A stretch of 64,000 nucleotides of DNA, taken from NCBI RefSeq assembly GCF_009727055.1, contig NC_052359.1:10191264-10255263 (forward strand), given 5' to 3'. A model generated the notes under the pieces. The model did not search any database. It worked only from the letters and a program-made list of their open reading frames with translations, and was not told where the DNA came from. This document shows positions 16,107 through 28,083 of this stretch, piece by piece. Numbering within the stretch: position 1 is the first letter of the stretch; each line of letters opens with the position of its first letter. The DNA is from Benincasa hispida. Its lineage: Eukaryota; Streptophyta; Magnoliopsida; Cucurbitales; Cucurbitaceae. Position numbers and translations under genes: made by a program.

Positions 16107-16241
16107 TCACTCTTCACAATCGCACCTTCGTAAGGGTCTTGAGGCGATTGTGTGGTACTTGTTCTCGCCCTTGAACGAGTCAATCAATCCAAATGGATTC
16201 AGCCCATATCTCTCAAACTCATCACACGGGATTCCAGGGTT
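16107..16241 (-). pseudogene. Relic of a terminal coding exon, family not recognised
   Basis: The reverse strand reads 44 codons and a stop with strongly protein-like content: NPGIPCDEFERYG, then NPFGLIDSFKGEN, then YHTIASRPLRRCDCEE. Base composition is clearly richer in G/C than the flanks. Upstream of it there is an in-frame stop and no AG acceptor, and no companion exon is visible within about 1 kb. It looks like the last exon of a gene lost by deletion, or a captured fragment. I do not recognise the family and assign no function. Confidence 0.45.
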
Positions 16242-18009
16242 AAGGTGAAAAGTCATTGCTATCAATTTGATTTAAGTATTTGTCTTCAATTTACGTTAAT
16301 CTTTGTATTTAAAAAAGTTTTATACAATTGTGAAAAGTTGTAAATTAACAATTTTAAAACAAAATTCTATCAGATGGTCTGAATTGATTCTCTTATGAAA
16401 ATATAAAATTTTAATTGATACAATTATTAGCTTGAGGTTTCAAGTTAAAGTGACAAGACTCTAACGTTTAAAGTATAAATTGATCTTTTTCAAAAAAAAT
16501 TATATTATACCTAATTTTTGAAACCAATACAGTTCTTTTTAAGGGTGCTTTACTCATATATTTTCTAAGAAAATTTCTAATAGGTCACAAACAATAGACC
16601 TCTCCAAGCCAAACACTCCTAAGTTTGGAGTTTTTGTGATTGGGACATTGAAAAGGAACTTGCACCTAGTTGGTGATATAGGTAGTAATTATCAATTCTT
16701 TTAAGTCTTTATCAACCATACTCATATCTTCAAAACTTCTCTTATTTGGATGTGATCTCAGTTTATTCATGTGTACTCCTTGTCTCAAGCATTACAAACT
16801 TTTTTCAAATGGCTTTGCTTTGACCATTCACATTGTTTCTTTCTTACATTTTCAAATTCCCTTTTTAAAACCCTTGTTTGATAACCATCCGATTTTAGAG
16901 AATTAAGCTTATAAATTTTGCCAACTTAAAGACATAAAAAACAAATAATACCTAAATGTGTATCAACCGATATATTAATATACTTTATATTTTGTATATG
17001 AACTAATATACAAAATATAAAGTATATTAGTTATACAATCGATATACTTAATTATATCAAATTTATCCATCAAGAGGTGGTTATGCACTCATTATTTGTG
17101 GACATGAGAGCATAACAAACAAATAACACGTTCATCATTGGTGAATCAACAAAGCTCAAACGTGACTAAAATGTATTTTTAGTGTTGAAGTAATCACATA
17201 TGTGTTCAAAGGGAACTAAACATATATAGTTGATCCTTACTCGGTTCTACATTTTTTAGAAACCATTGTGAGGTGAATAGTTTATTTTCATCACACTTGT
17301 TTTAATGCTCGAATTGAGTATATCATAATTATTTCAATACACATTCAAAATTCAATTCAAATATAAAACATGAGTGTATTAATAGCATATCATCAATATT
17401 ACATTAGTGCTCATTCAAAAATGTAATTTTAAGTATTAATATTACTAGTTTATTAACGCTTATTCAAAATTGATAGAAAGTATAATGTTGATGTTTCGAT
17501 AGTATAATACTATTCATTCAAATGTATTTTTAATTATATCATTATTGTATCTGCACTATATCGATACTCATTCCAAAATATCATTTTGAATATAGACTAC
17601 ATCGATGTTTAATACTTGAAACAAATTTCGAATGAAAATCGATGAATCAATATCAAAGATTAAAATATCAACATTGATAACGATAAAAATATTTCAATTA
17701 TATAGATATATTAAATAGTTATGTATATTGTTATTAGTATTTCTATTCATATTGGATTACATGACATTTTTTAAAAAATTTTACAAGAATTTATAAAAGA
17801 TATCTAAAAAAAAGAAAGCATAATGTTTTTTTTCTTCTTTCTTTCTTTTTTTTTTTCTTTCAATCGTATTATAAACAAAGCAATTATTTATCATCATCTA
17901 ATGTTATAAAATTTTAGGATATTGAATGAGCAAATCCAAGAACGGTTTAGAAGGGCATGACATAACTTAAAATTATCAAAATTATGAAATTAAAACTTTT
18001 AACCATTTT
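16242..18009. other. AT-rich intergenic sequence
   Basis: No genes seen. It contains an A/T hairpin at 16976-17028 and stretches of near-simple TAATAT/ATTCAAAA words around 17.3-17.7 kb. Confidence 0.5.
16976..17028. repeat. Inverted repeat, about 23-bp arms
   Basis: AATATACTTTATATTTTGTA near 16977 and TACAAAATATAAAGTATATT ending near 17027 are reverse complements around a loop of about six bases. Confidence 0.8.
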
Positions 18010-18015
18010 TATGGT

Positions 18016-18119
18016 AAGGGATTTTCAAAAATAGAAAAATAAAGCAAAATTTTCTATATGTGAAGCTTTTTTCTGTTTCGATAAATAATTTGATATTTTT
18101 TCTATACGTGAAAATTTTC
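18016..18119. repeat. Short fold-back related to the GATAG-core family
   Basis: The left end GGATTTTCAAAAATAGAAAA and right end TTTTTTCTATACGTGAAAAT resemble the ends of the elements at 8837-9069 and 9697-9881, but the GATAG core is missing. Confidence 0.45.
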
Positions 18120-18372
18120 AGATTAGTATTTCCTCATATTAGAAACTAAACATTTTGTTCATAACAATTAATTTTACATTATTTCATCTATATTCATGTA
18201 TTATCGTATAAAAAAACGGAAATGCCTTATATTAAAAGGAAAAAAAAACACCAATATTTGTAATTAAAAAAAATGAAGAGAAATATATGCAAGCATAATA
18301 AAGCAATCCCAAAATATCCCCTAAACAAAAAATAAAAAAAGAATCGAAACGAAGATCCACAGAAACGAAAAC

Positions 18373-18585
18373 CTAGAACCGAGGAGGAGGCGCAGCGAAG
18401 AAAGGCCTTCCACCGCCACCGCCACCGCCACCGCCGCCGCAGAGACCTCCATCGCAGTAATCGACCTTATCTTTAATCTTATGAAATCCGTCTTTGAAAA
18501 CTCCGAATCCGAAAAGCAAACCGATGGCGACAACCACCAGAATCAGGCACGTGCAGAGCATGCAGACCTTTCCAAAGCAGCACAT
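18373..18585 (-). CDS. Small single-helix membrane protein with glycine tract
   Basis: A 70-residue single-exon protein beginning MCCFGKVCMLCTCLILVVVA. Cysteines at 2, 3, 8, 11 and 13 precede one hydrophobic helix (about 9-29). Then comes a conserved-looking FKDGFHKIKDKVDYCD stretch, a run of ten or more glycines from a (GCC)n-type repeat at 18410-18440, and a proline-rich end. I recognise the type as a small uncharacterised plant transmembrane family with this CC-K-CMLCTCLILVV opening; its function is unknown. The N-terminal cysteines could be lipidated (inference). About 150 bp of G/C-richer sequence upstream probably forms its leader. The glycine tract is likely variable in length between individuals. 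Confidence 0.8.
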   Translation of the reverse strand: MCCFGKVCMLCTCLILVVVAIGLLFGFGVFKDGFHKIKDKVDYCDGGLCGGGGGGGGGGRPFFAAPPPRF

Positions 18586-18739
18586 CGTCGCTCCGGCGGC
18601 CGGATCTTGGAATTGGCGATTGAGAGAGGGATAAGGAAGAAGGAAGATCGGAATGTTTATAGACGGGGAGAGCAGTGGCTTGAAAAGAAGGCAAAAGAGT
18701 TTGGGATTTGGTTGGGAAAGTGAGGTTTGTGATTTAATT

Positions 18740-20459
18740 TATATTTTTTTTAAAAAGAAAAAAGAATAAAGAATAAAAAGGAGTTTTGCTTTTGGAGAAC
18801 GGCTGAAGAAGACGTGGCAGTTGGATTAGGTTTGGGGGTTATTTCGGGTTTGGTAATTTCTCACACGCTATCAATTTTAGGGCTTTTTCAAAATCCAATC
18901 GTTTTCTTCCATTAAGGCCTCTTTTACTGATCCAAATTTCAATATTATTATTTTATTAAGACCAACGGAGGAATGTCTAATATTAAAAACTAATTTCTAT
19001 TTTTAAAATGTCTAAACGTAAAATATTTCATTAAAATAGTTGTTTTAACATATATCCACCTTATTATTATTATTAACTCATATTTACATAGACAGAGTTT
19101 ATAATAATAATTATAATAATAATTATTATTATTATTATATTTTATCTATATATTTTTTTATAAAACTTGTGGTATAAAAATTGAATTATTTTCTGATTTT
19201 CATTTCAACATTTTTATACTTTAATAAATTTTTAAATTGTTTTAACATTTAAGATTTTCTACCTTAAGTCATAAATGCGATACTATTTAAATAGAAAATT
19301 TGACTATGATATTTTAATATTTAAATTTTAACTTTTAAAAATTATAGAATTAAATTATATTTTACACATATAATAGTATTATTTTTATAATGAATTTTTA
19401 TACTATTTTCTTTGAATGAAAAATTTATTGGAAATAACTCATTTAATATATATANATAATTTTATTTATTTGGAAATAAACAAAATTACTAAAAATGAAT
19501 ATATTAAAAAAAAAAAAAAACAAACGGAGAACTTTTTCCTTCGTAGGGATAGGGAATGAAATAGGGGCGGGGATGAGGATGGGGAAGCCTTCCTTGTCCC
19601 CACCCCGTGGACATCTCTAAATTTCAACCATATTAGATATTAAATGCAGAATCTAATCCAAAAATTTAAACTTGTCATAAATAAAGGAAAATATAGAGGA
19701 TGGTGATCCGATAATTCAAACTAGCTGAAAATAAAAGAAGAGATAATAAAAATAAATCAATTCAAGTAATTAGCTAATTCAATTAACATGAAGTCAATAA
19801 ATTATATAAAATAAATAAATAACTACCATATAAAAACGAAAATTGCAACCTGAAACAATGTATGCACACAAATATAAGCCAACTTAATATACCTTCTCAC
19901 CATGATAGTAACAAATACACAATATACAAAATTTTAAAAATAGAACACAAACTTATACATTCTCTATGATAGCAACAAACACACATGATACAAAATTTAA
20001 AAATAAAGCATGCTTTCATCTATGAAATAAATACATGGAATATGGAATAAAAAATAGAGGCCCAAAAACTACCAAAGGACATATGGTAAGTCATTACTTT
20101 TTTAGGTTAAATAATGAACAAACATTTAGCTAGGATTTACAATGGCATAAAAGTGAAGCAATAATGCTAGCAACATAAATTTTATGCCAGCCATGAATAA
20201 GAAAAACATTGAAATTTTTTTTAGGATTATAAAGACACGGAAGCATTTCGAATTACGCTTACTTACACTATCTTCACACACAATAACCCTAAATCCATGA
20301 ATCAAAACATCTCAAACTCCTTCACATTCTCCTCCATCCCCTCTCCAACAGAGAAAATAAAAAAGAAAACATAAACATGAGTTCTCTTCTATAAATATAC
20401 ATGTTATTTGTACCTTATATGTGTGCTGCTTGTTTTTATCCTACATAGGTATTTATAGG
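18740..20459. other. Intergenic sequence with microsatellites and one unresolved base
   Basis: No genes. An ATA/ATT trinucleotide tract that folds on itself lies at 19092-19140. Position 19455 is N. A short G-rich block at 19538-19616 (GGGGATGGGG-like) resembles the G/C-rich element at 20460-20912. The remainder is A/T-rich. Confidence 0.5.
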
Positions 20460-20912
20460 TAGGGTTGACAAAATTCTCCGTGGGGTCCCATCCAATCTAG
20501 ATGGATAATCCTAGGTTTGACGGGGGATGAGGTCAAGGGGTCCCCAAGCCGGAGACGGGGTGGGGATGGGGAGGGTATTGCCACCTCGTTCCCATCTCCG
20601 ACCCTGCCCGATTAGGTTTTTAAATATATATAAATATATTAAATATTTAACTTTTTACATTTAGCTAGTTTTTAATTTAGGAAAATCTAAAACTAAAGTG
20701 TCCAAGCTCAATACAAATAGGATTGTAGACCCATGTAAAACAAAAGAAAAAACGGGGAATGGGTCCCCTTGGGGACCAGTTTTCCCAATAAGAAATCCCT
20801 GCCCCCACCTTCAAATGGCGATGGTAGGGCGGGGATGGGGTAAAATCCCCCAACGGAGGGATGGGGATGGGGAACCCTCCCCCGCCCCGTCCCGGCCTCA
20901 TCGCCAACCCTA
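20460..20912. mobile_element. GC-rich MITE-like element
   Basis: 453 bp starting TAGGGTTGACAAA and ending ATCGCCAACCCTA, imperfect 13-bp terminal inverted repeats. Both subterminal regions are G/C-rich (GGGGATGGGG and its complement) around an A/T core. Flanking octamers TTTATAGG and TTTGCAAG match at only five of eight bases, so a hAT-like 8-bp target duplication is possible but not proven. The open frames here are composition artefacts. Confidence 0.6.
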
Positions 20913-21449
20913 TTTGCAAGCGTCAAAACTCTCTGAAATAACTGACGTAAACCAAGGGTTTTAAAAGTTGTCTTTCTTCCTAAGGTCATTGTCCCTGCTT
21001 AGATCCGATCACCCTGTGACTGTTCAACTCGCTCGAGTTCATCCTACTCTATTATAGTTCAGTCTTGTCGACCAGTCCATCACGATCTAGATTTACCACT
21101 AAAGATACACAACCACCAGACAAACTTTAAAAAAAATCCAAGAAAGTCCATCAAAACCCACTTTATGAAATTAAATGCCCATAAAAATGTGTCGTTAGAC
21201 ATTTTTCCATTAAAAACTCTGATTAGATATTTTTCAAAGTCACCTCTCTGATCTAGACATATACTACAATTTTTCTATTTTAGTTGTTTACTAAGAATTG
21301 TTTGGAATCGGAATCAAATTTTGATACTTATCAAATTTGTTAAATAATAAAAAATATTCAAATGTTGTTTCAAAACAATTCTCGTATTTATAGGCAGAGA
21401 AGTTTATATCTGCGTTTGTGAACAAATTGAAACATATATATAAAATAAA
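20913..21449. other. Intergenic, nothing recognised
   Basis: Mixed-composition sequence without coding signal or clear repeat ends. Confidence 0.4.
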
Positions 21450-21945
21450 AGAGGGTAAACTACGTATTTAGTCCCGAGTTTTGAAGAATGAGTGTGTTAG
21501 GTTCCCGAATTTTACTAACATACCTTTGTAATCCTTGAGTTATTTAGAATAAGTACATTTAGTCCGAGTTTTCAGAATGTACATTTTTAGTCCAAGTTTT
21601 TAAGAATAAAGTCTAAAAAGGTCCCTTGACTATTTTTTTTTTCCTTGTATATAATTATACGAAATTTTGAATTACAGAAATATGTTTAAAAATAATTTTA
21701 TAGAGAAATGGTAATTTTTTTAAAAAATAATTTAAAATATAAAATAATAATAATAATAAATTACTGCAGAGATCTTTTAAGCCTATTTTTAAAAACTCGG
21801 AGACTAAAAATATACATTTTGAAAATTTAGGGACTAAATGAATCTACTTTTAAAAACTCGGGAACTAAAAATGTATGTTTTGAAAACCCATAGACCAAAC
21901 ACACATATTCTTCAAAACTTGAAACTAAAAAAAGTAAATTTTCTA
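21450..21945. repeat. Long fold-back element, about 190-bp arms
   Basis: The left arm starts GGGTAAACTACGTATTTAGT and has repeated phrases such as TTTAGTCCGAGTTTT. The right arm, read in reverse complement, repeats them in the same order and ends AAAGTAAATTTTC. The two arms are similar but diverged. Transcripts would fold into a long hairpin, a possible source of small RNAs. Transposon class not determined. Confidence 0.7.
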
Positions 21946-23082
21946 ATAAAATAATAATAATAAAGACATAAGTTGCTTATGTGAACTATGCATGTTATCA
22001 TCTTTCTCCTTTGAGCTCCACTTCTCCAGTTTTTTGTTTGTTCATTTATGATTTTTTAACTAATCCTAATCCTCAAATTTACTTTATGTATAAGCCTATA
22101 TTTATTCAATTAAGCAACCATAAGTACAATACAAGCTTTTACGTCCATGCACTTAACAACAAAAGTCTTGCATAGTTATTTTGAAGATGAAAAATCAAAC
22201 TGCAACATGTCTCTCAAGATGGTACCTCTTTGAGTTCATATTTTTTTTTTATTATCGTATCTATGTGGTTTATTCTCAAAATTAATTGTCAATAAAAGAA
22301 GCAGCTCATGAATTGTATAAAGATGATGAAGTCTCGTACTTTTTCCAATGTAAGATCCTCCACGATATATATATATTTTTTTTATGTTTTCTATTAGAAG
22401 TAAAATTATTAATATAGTGTAAATGGAAGAGAAAATACAAAGTGTAAAATAATTAATAAATAAGTTGTTAATAGATGAGAGAGAGAAAGGATAGTGTCGT
22501 AAAGTAATTAAAAAAAAATTGCCATTGAAATAATGAATGGTAATGAATTCGATAAGAATTTTATAGAGGAATGAGATATTTGTTCAGAATTGGTAGTATA
22601 ACCCATAGATTGATTTCATTCATTTTAGTAAATACTATCAAATAGAATGAAAAATTTTGTTATTATTTTTTAATTCACATCCTGAAATTAAATGGAGTAG
22701 AGTAGTCGAATATTCAATTTTGTATTTAATAAATTTAAATTTTAAAAAATTTCAAATAAATCTCTAAATTATCAATTTTGTAATTAATATGTCTCTAGCA
22801 TATTCAATATTTTTTAAAATTAACAAATTTATTATACATAAAACTAAATTTTATATATAAATAGATCATCATCGATTTTTCAGTTTTGTGTTAAATAGAT
22901 CATCGATTTTCCAGTTTTGTGCTACTATCTAATAGGTTCATGAATTTTCAAAACTATAAAAAAGTTAAAGACGCAAAATTAAAAGTTTAAGGATTTATTT
23001 AACAATATAAAAGTTTAGAGACTAATAGAAAATTTTTAAATTTCCGGGATAGAGAATAAACTTATATTTAATATAGGAAATA
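21946..23082. other. AT-rich intergenic sequence
   Basis: No genes. A tandem duplication of about 30 bp lies near 22860-22922 (AAATAGATCATC...CAGTTTTGTG twice). Confidence 0.45.
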
Positions 23083-23665
23083 ATACTTGTTTGTCCCTAG
23101 GTTTTTTGCTCTAGTTTCTATTTGGTCATTTAAAATGTTGCACATTTAATCCCAACCTTAAGTTTTGAGTTTTGTTTCAATTTAGTCCCTAAGATTTAAA
23201 AGGTTATAATCTTACTATTAAGATTTGAGTTTTGTTTCAATTTGGTCGCTATGTTTCAATATTTTATATTTTTAATCTCAATTTTCTATTTAATACTCAC
23301 TTCCAATTATTAACGTCAATTTTTATTAACTATTAAATAAATTACAAGATGAAATTTTAAAAGGGATAAAAATAGTGAAACTTAATTAATTATCATTCTT
23401 TTAATGATTTTTAATTTAATAATATAAATTAACACTAAAGACGAAAAAATAATATTTAGTGAAAAATCGATGTTAAAAGTGTAAATCTTGAAAAATTGGG
23501 ATCATATTAAAGCAAAACTCAAAAGTCAAAGCTAAAATTCTAGCACTCTGAAACATAAATGCTAAATTGAAACCAAATTCAAAACTCAAATATTAAATGT
23601 AAAATATTTTAAAACCTAAAAACTAAATAGAAACTAAACCCAAAACCATCCAACTTATTTTTTTC
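23083..23665. repeat. Long fold-back element, diverged arms
   Basis: Left side: phrases such as AGTTTCTATTTGGTC and GAGTTTTGTTTCAATTT. Right side: their complements (AAATTGAAACCAAATTC, AAATAGAAACTAAACCC) in mirrored order. Same general design as the element at 21450-21945. Confidence 0.6.
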
Positions 23666-24872
23666 TTTAATCTATACACCTTTAATTTGCATGATACATT
23701 TTTTCCCCTAATTAATATTTAATTTGCATGATATTTGGAAGATATGAAATTTTGAAAATTATGAGCAAAAAAACAGATAGATAGATGGATAAAGTGATGA
23801 AATTTTGAAAAAAAACTAATAAAAAAAGATAATAAATGATAAAATTTTAAAATTTTAAAATTTTAAAAAAACCTATACTATCTAGAAGGAGCTAAGAGGG
23901 AGAAACATTTCTCCTTTTGCTCTTTTTAGTAGATGGTTATAGAAATATATTGGATAATTTTACATTCAAAATCATTAAATAAATTAGTTTGTCCTTGTTT
24001 TTTTTAGCATCACATGCAAAAGAAAAAAAAATGTATTTTTTTCCTATTTTTTTAGCATCCAACGTCAATGGTATTAAATATCTTTAAGAAATTAATTTCA
24101 TTTTAAAATGAATCGATACATTTAAAAAAAATAGTTTCAATTTTGATTTATTTTCAATATTTGATTATAAGTTTAAATCAATTTTTCTCTATAAATTCAA
24201 TTCTTACCTTCCACCTTGTTTACCTTCTCACCATTATTTTTTTTCCATTTTTATGAACACTTTTTTTATAATGGGGTGTGATATTAAATTTGGTTAATTA
24301 TATATATTAAGTTTTGATTTTAGATTTAAATCAAATTGAATAACAAATTATGATTTTTTCAAACCAAGAAAATTAAAGTGTTAATCAAATCATCCAATAA
24401 AAAAATTAATATTTATTTGAAATAAAGTTTAAAATTAAGAACAACATTGCAAATAAATTTTTAGGATTTATGTCTTAAAAACATAAAAAATAATATTTTA
24501 GTTTAAAATAAAATTTTAAATTAGAAGATAACCACGCCATTCAAATATTAATTAAAAAGAATTTTTTTTACTACATGAATTATTATAAAAGGATAAACAA
24601 AGATTTTGTGAAATTTTAAAAGATTTAATGTTATAAAAAAAATAATAAATTAATCGATATATCTTCTCTTGCATATTTTTCTTAAATTATTCCAAGTATT
24701 ATTTTATTTTTATAAAACACGTGCATTGCAGATAATATTCAACTCGTAAATAGAAAAGATAATAGATTTATATTTAAAATGGTAAAAGTGGAAATATGAT
24801 TATAATGTATCTACATTTAGCATTTTCGAATTACCAAAATCTAAAGGGAAATAATAATTGACCACCAACAAC
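23666..24872. other. AT-rich intergenic sequence, nothing recognised
   Basis: Low-complexity A/T sequence without coding signal. Confidence 0.4.
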
Positions 24873-25304
24873 AAGGGTGTGCATAGAAGCACCGAAAATC
24901 GATTCGACCGTTCGACAATTTTCAATTTTCATATAAAAATTGAAAAATCGATCGATCGTTTGATATATACTATCATCAACCCAAGCCAAAGCCCACTGCC
25001 TTAGTATTAATTTATTATTTTTTATTTTATGTTGTCTCATTTCCAAACCCACTACACAATTGATTTAAATTTTTTCATAGAAAAATAGTTGATTTAAATT
25101 TAATAATGTTGCAAATTATGTTAATCTAAGAATAATACTTCATCAATTCATCTTTCATTTTCATTCACCTTAACTTTGCTTGTTTTAAAAAAAAAAACAA
25201 CAAAATCAACCAAATCGACGATTGGATTTTACACATTTGTTTGGTCGATTTTCGGTGTCAATTTTTTTTCCAAAATTGACACCGACTAAACGATGCACAC
25301 CCTA
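24873..25304. mobile_element. hAT-like MITE
   Basis: 432 bp with TIRs AAGGGTGTGCAT / ATGCACACCCTA, identical except for the outermost base. Flanking octamers CCAACAAC (24865-24872) and TCAACAAC (25305-25312) differ by one transition, consistent with an aged 8-bp target duplication. Subterminal CACCGAAAATCGATT is mirrored as GATTTTCGGTGTCAA. No coding capacity. A different family from the element at 4883-5454. Confidence 0.8.
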
Positions 25305-26026
25305 TCAACAACCTAAAAAAGAGTTTGAGGAAAAAAATGTATGAATGTTTACCAAATGTTAATACATAATAATAAATATGACGTAATTATGTAACAATTT
25401 GGCCAAATTTATGGACACAATGTCCTATACAACACATCAATATAACTTTATGTTTATAGTATAATGACCTAGAGTTGATGAAAATAAATTAATTGATTAA
25501 TGAGTTTAATTAATTAACTTTAGGAATAATATACAAATATTTTACATATATACTCCTAGGATTTGAATAAAATTCAAATCAACTAGATGTATATCGTATT
25601 AAATGAAAGCCCTTATAAGACTTTAATATAAGATATTAAAATATATATTTCAAATTTGGCAAAGATCTTGGGTAGAAAAAAAAACATTATTTAGAGAAAA
25701 TAGAGAATTATCTCTAAGTCTGTTTGGTTGAGAATCTAAAAATAGAAATTTTAAAATAATGGATTAAATGAAAACATAGACATAATTCATATTTTCAGAT
25801 ATATATGTTTGGTAGTAGGATTAAAAATTTTGATTCTAATTTAAACAATTGCAAATTAGTTGTAGTTACCAACTAAATATTAGTTGATAATAAACTATTG
25901 CTAATTTATTTATGAACATGTTTTATGTTAAAAAATTATAAAATTATTATTTTTTGTAATATTATATAATTTATAGGATAAATTGAAATTTTTGTCGGGC
26001 CATTTTTAAATATAGAAAAATAAAAC
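25305..26026. other. AT-rich intergenic sequence, nothing recognised
   Basis: No gene or element ends seen. Confidence 0.4.
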
Positions 26027-26166
26027 AAAATATTTACAAAATATGTAAAATTTTAAAACTATCAATGATAGACATTGATAGACTTCTATCAGTGATATTG
26101 ATAGATGCTGATAGAAGCGTCTATCATTGATAGTTTTAAAATTTTGCTATATCTTGTAAATATTTT
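26027..26166. repeat. Fold-back element with palindromic GATAG core
   Basis: Arms 26027-26073 and 26119-26166 are near-perfect reverse complements of about 47 bp (outer AAAATATTTACAA, inner ATCAATGATAGAC). The loop consists of further TATCA/TGATA words, so the whole 140 bp is nearly self-complementary. Core words match the elements near 8.9-9.2 kb. Confidence 0.85.
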
Positions 26167-26197
26167 CAACAGATATACCATTTGAAATAATTTCCCA

Positions 26198-26440
26198 TTT
26201 TTGTCCCTATAGTTTGGAAGAAGTTAGAATTTAGGTGTTATGGTTAATTAGATTTTATCTCCTATGGTTTGATAAAAGCTTCGTAAGTAGTCTTTGCCAT
26301 AGGGACTATTTAAGAGAATCTAACAAATTGATTATATATGAAGTTATATCAAACCATAGGAACTAAAATCTAAATTTTAAAACCATATGAACTAATTTCT
26401 TACTTATACAAACCAAAAGGACCGAATTTGGAATTCAACC
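26198..26440. repeat. Fold-back element, about 100-bp arms
   Basis: Left: TTTGTCCCTATAGTTTGG and CTCCTATGGTTTGATA. Right, mirrored: TATCAAACCATAGGAAC and CAAACCAAAAGGACCGAA. Arms are moderately diverged. Confidence 0.65.
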
Positions 26441-26881
26441 TAATTTATAATACATTACATAATAAATATTTTAATTTTTTAAAAAATTGAATTGAATTTA
26501 TAACATGACATGTATTACATTTCTAAATGTTTTTAACTTTATTTAATATAATTTTGCATTTTAAATTTTAAAATTCAAATTATGGATACAATGCAAACAT
26601 AAAAATATTGTTTTCAGAATTTACACTGTTTGGATCACAGAATCCGGAAACAGTTTTCAGAAACCGAATTCGGGTTGTCTGCCAAACACATATCTCTTAA
26701 ATTCAATGAATCTGAAGACATAAAATAGAATTTGGATTACAAACCAAATAACCCTAAGCTTATCGACTCCCAATACATTTTAAGTTTTATTTCAAAGAGA
26801 TTCTTATAAGTATTGGTCACTTGTTCGACAAGAAAGATATTGTGGATATATTCTAAAACTAATTTCTAAGGTTGTCTTTGG

Positions 26882-26975
26882 TAATTATTTTTTTAATTTG
26901 GTTAAGGATTCAAGTATTCTATTTATGCAAATCATTGTAAGAGATTATAATTTTTTTTTGTAGTGAGATGAATAT
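26882..26975. repeat. Direct repeat, left copy (with 30708-30830)
   Basis: Shares the order AATTATTTTTTTAATTTGG, then CAAGTATTCTATTTATGCAA, then GTAAGAGATTATAATTTTT and GTAGTGAGATGAA with 30708-30830, where the T-run is 35 long. May be two copies of one small element or decayed ends of a larger one. Confidence 0.5.
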
Positions 26976-26989
26976 GATCTCTACTAATG

Positions 26990-28083
26990 ACAAATTTTGA
27001 TAAGGAAGATTAGACTAACCTTGGAAGAGACCTCAACGGTAGATTTGTATTTTCGAGGGAAGAGAGCTCGCCTGCAAAAGAACAAAACTGCACACCGATG
27101 TGGTGTAGGCCATACATGCTCCAATGCTTAAGTCAGAGAGAGTTCAAAGATTCTCAATCTAAGTACAAGTCGGTCAATTAACTTACCTTGTTTCTCTCTA
27201 TTATTCTCCATTTATATGCTCTCGTCCTGGTCATTTTCCTTTTCTATCTCTTAATCATCTCTTCCTTGTTATTTTTAGGATTCTACATTGGGCCATGGAT
27301 TACACTCGGACCCCGGTTGACTCGTTCAGTCTTCTTGTCTAGTCGATCCAAACTTCTTCCTTGTGTGTTTGGCCTTTCGACCTTCCAGTTAATGGGCCTT
27401 TCCTTGCGACTCGGCCGAGATTGAGGCCGATCGGACCCATTTGATTTCCAACCCACTTTTTTTTATCTTCCTTTCTTTCCCAATTGACGCTTTTGCCCTT
27501 GGTTTTAGAATCCACCCATAACATTAACTCCCACTCTCAAGTTAAAGTTCATGATCTTCCTAGCTATTTTGCCTCGGGTTTGAATCCTAAAAACCTATCT
27601 TGGTAGTATATTCTCCCTCTTTGGTTTCCACGCCACCCCGTCGCGGAACTCAATTTGGACTTACTAAGGGCTGTTGGGCCTATCAAGCCAAACTCTTTTG
27701 AGGTCCAACTGATTTTCCAATGTACTTCTCTATCTCATGACGAAGTTATGCATCCAACTATATCAGGCTCACCTCAAGGATAGGCTTATCACAGATTTTT
27801 GTCCTTTATACCCTAGGTGTATCTCAGGTCATGAATTGACCTAGAATATTACCTGGCAAATCCTATCAGGATTCAACCAACTTCCTAGCCTAGTCTCCAT
27901 CCCTTAGTAAGAGTTATGGTCACCTTATTTTTATATTCCTTGGATAAATTATAGCTTCTCTTTATCGATCTTACTTGTCGTATTACTCTTTTGGCTTCAT
28001 CAGCTATCTTATCACCTATAACAGTATTGCCTCCACTCCAACCACCATTTATCTTCAATCCATCCGGTGCCACGTGTCGCCCC
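26990..28083. other. Unassigned repeat-like sequence, host of a solo LTR
   Basis: More balanced in composition than its flanks and without a coding signal. It is interrupted by the copia LTR at 28084-30006 and appears to continue at 30007. Style (long C/T-rich text, polypyrimidine runs) suggests part of an old retroelement; not classified. Confidence 0.4.

Noticed and set aside
18481..18723. Forward frame over the small membrane protein
   Set aside because: Antisense shadow of the recognisable reverse gene and its leader.
20677..20989. Overlapping frames on both strands, Gly/Pro rich
   Set aside because: Explained by the G/C-rich inverted ends of the MITE-like element.
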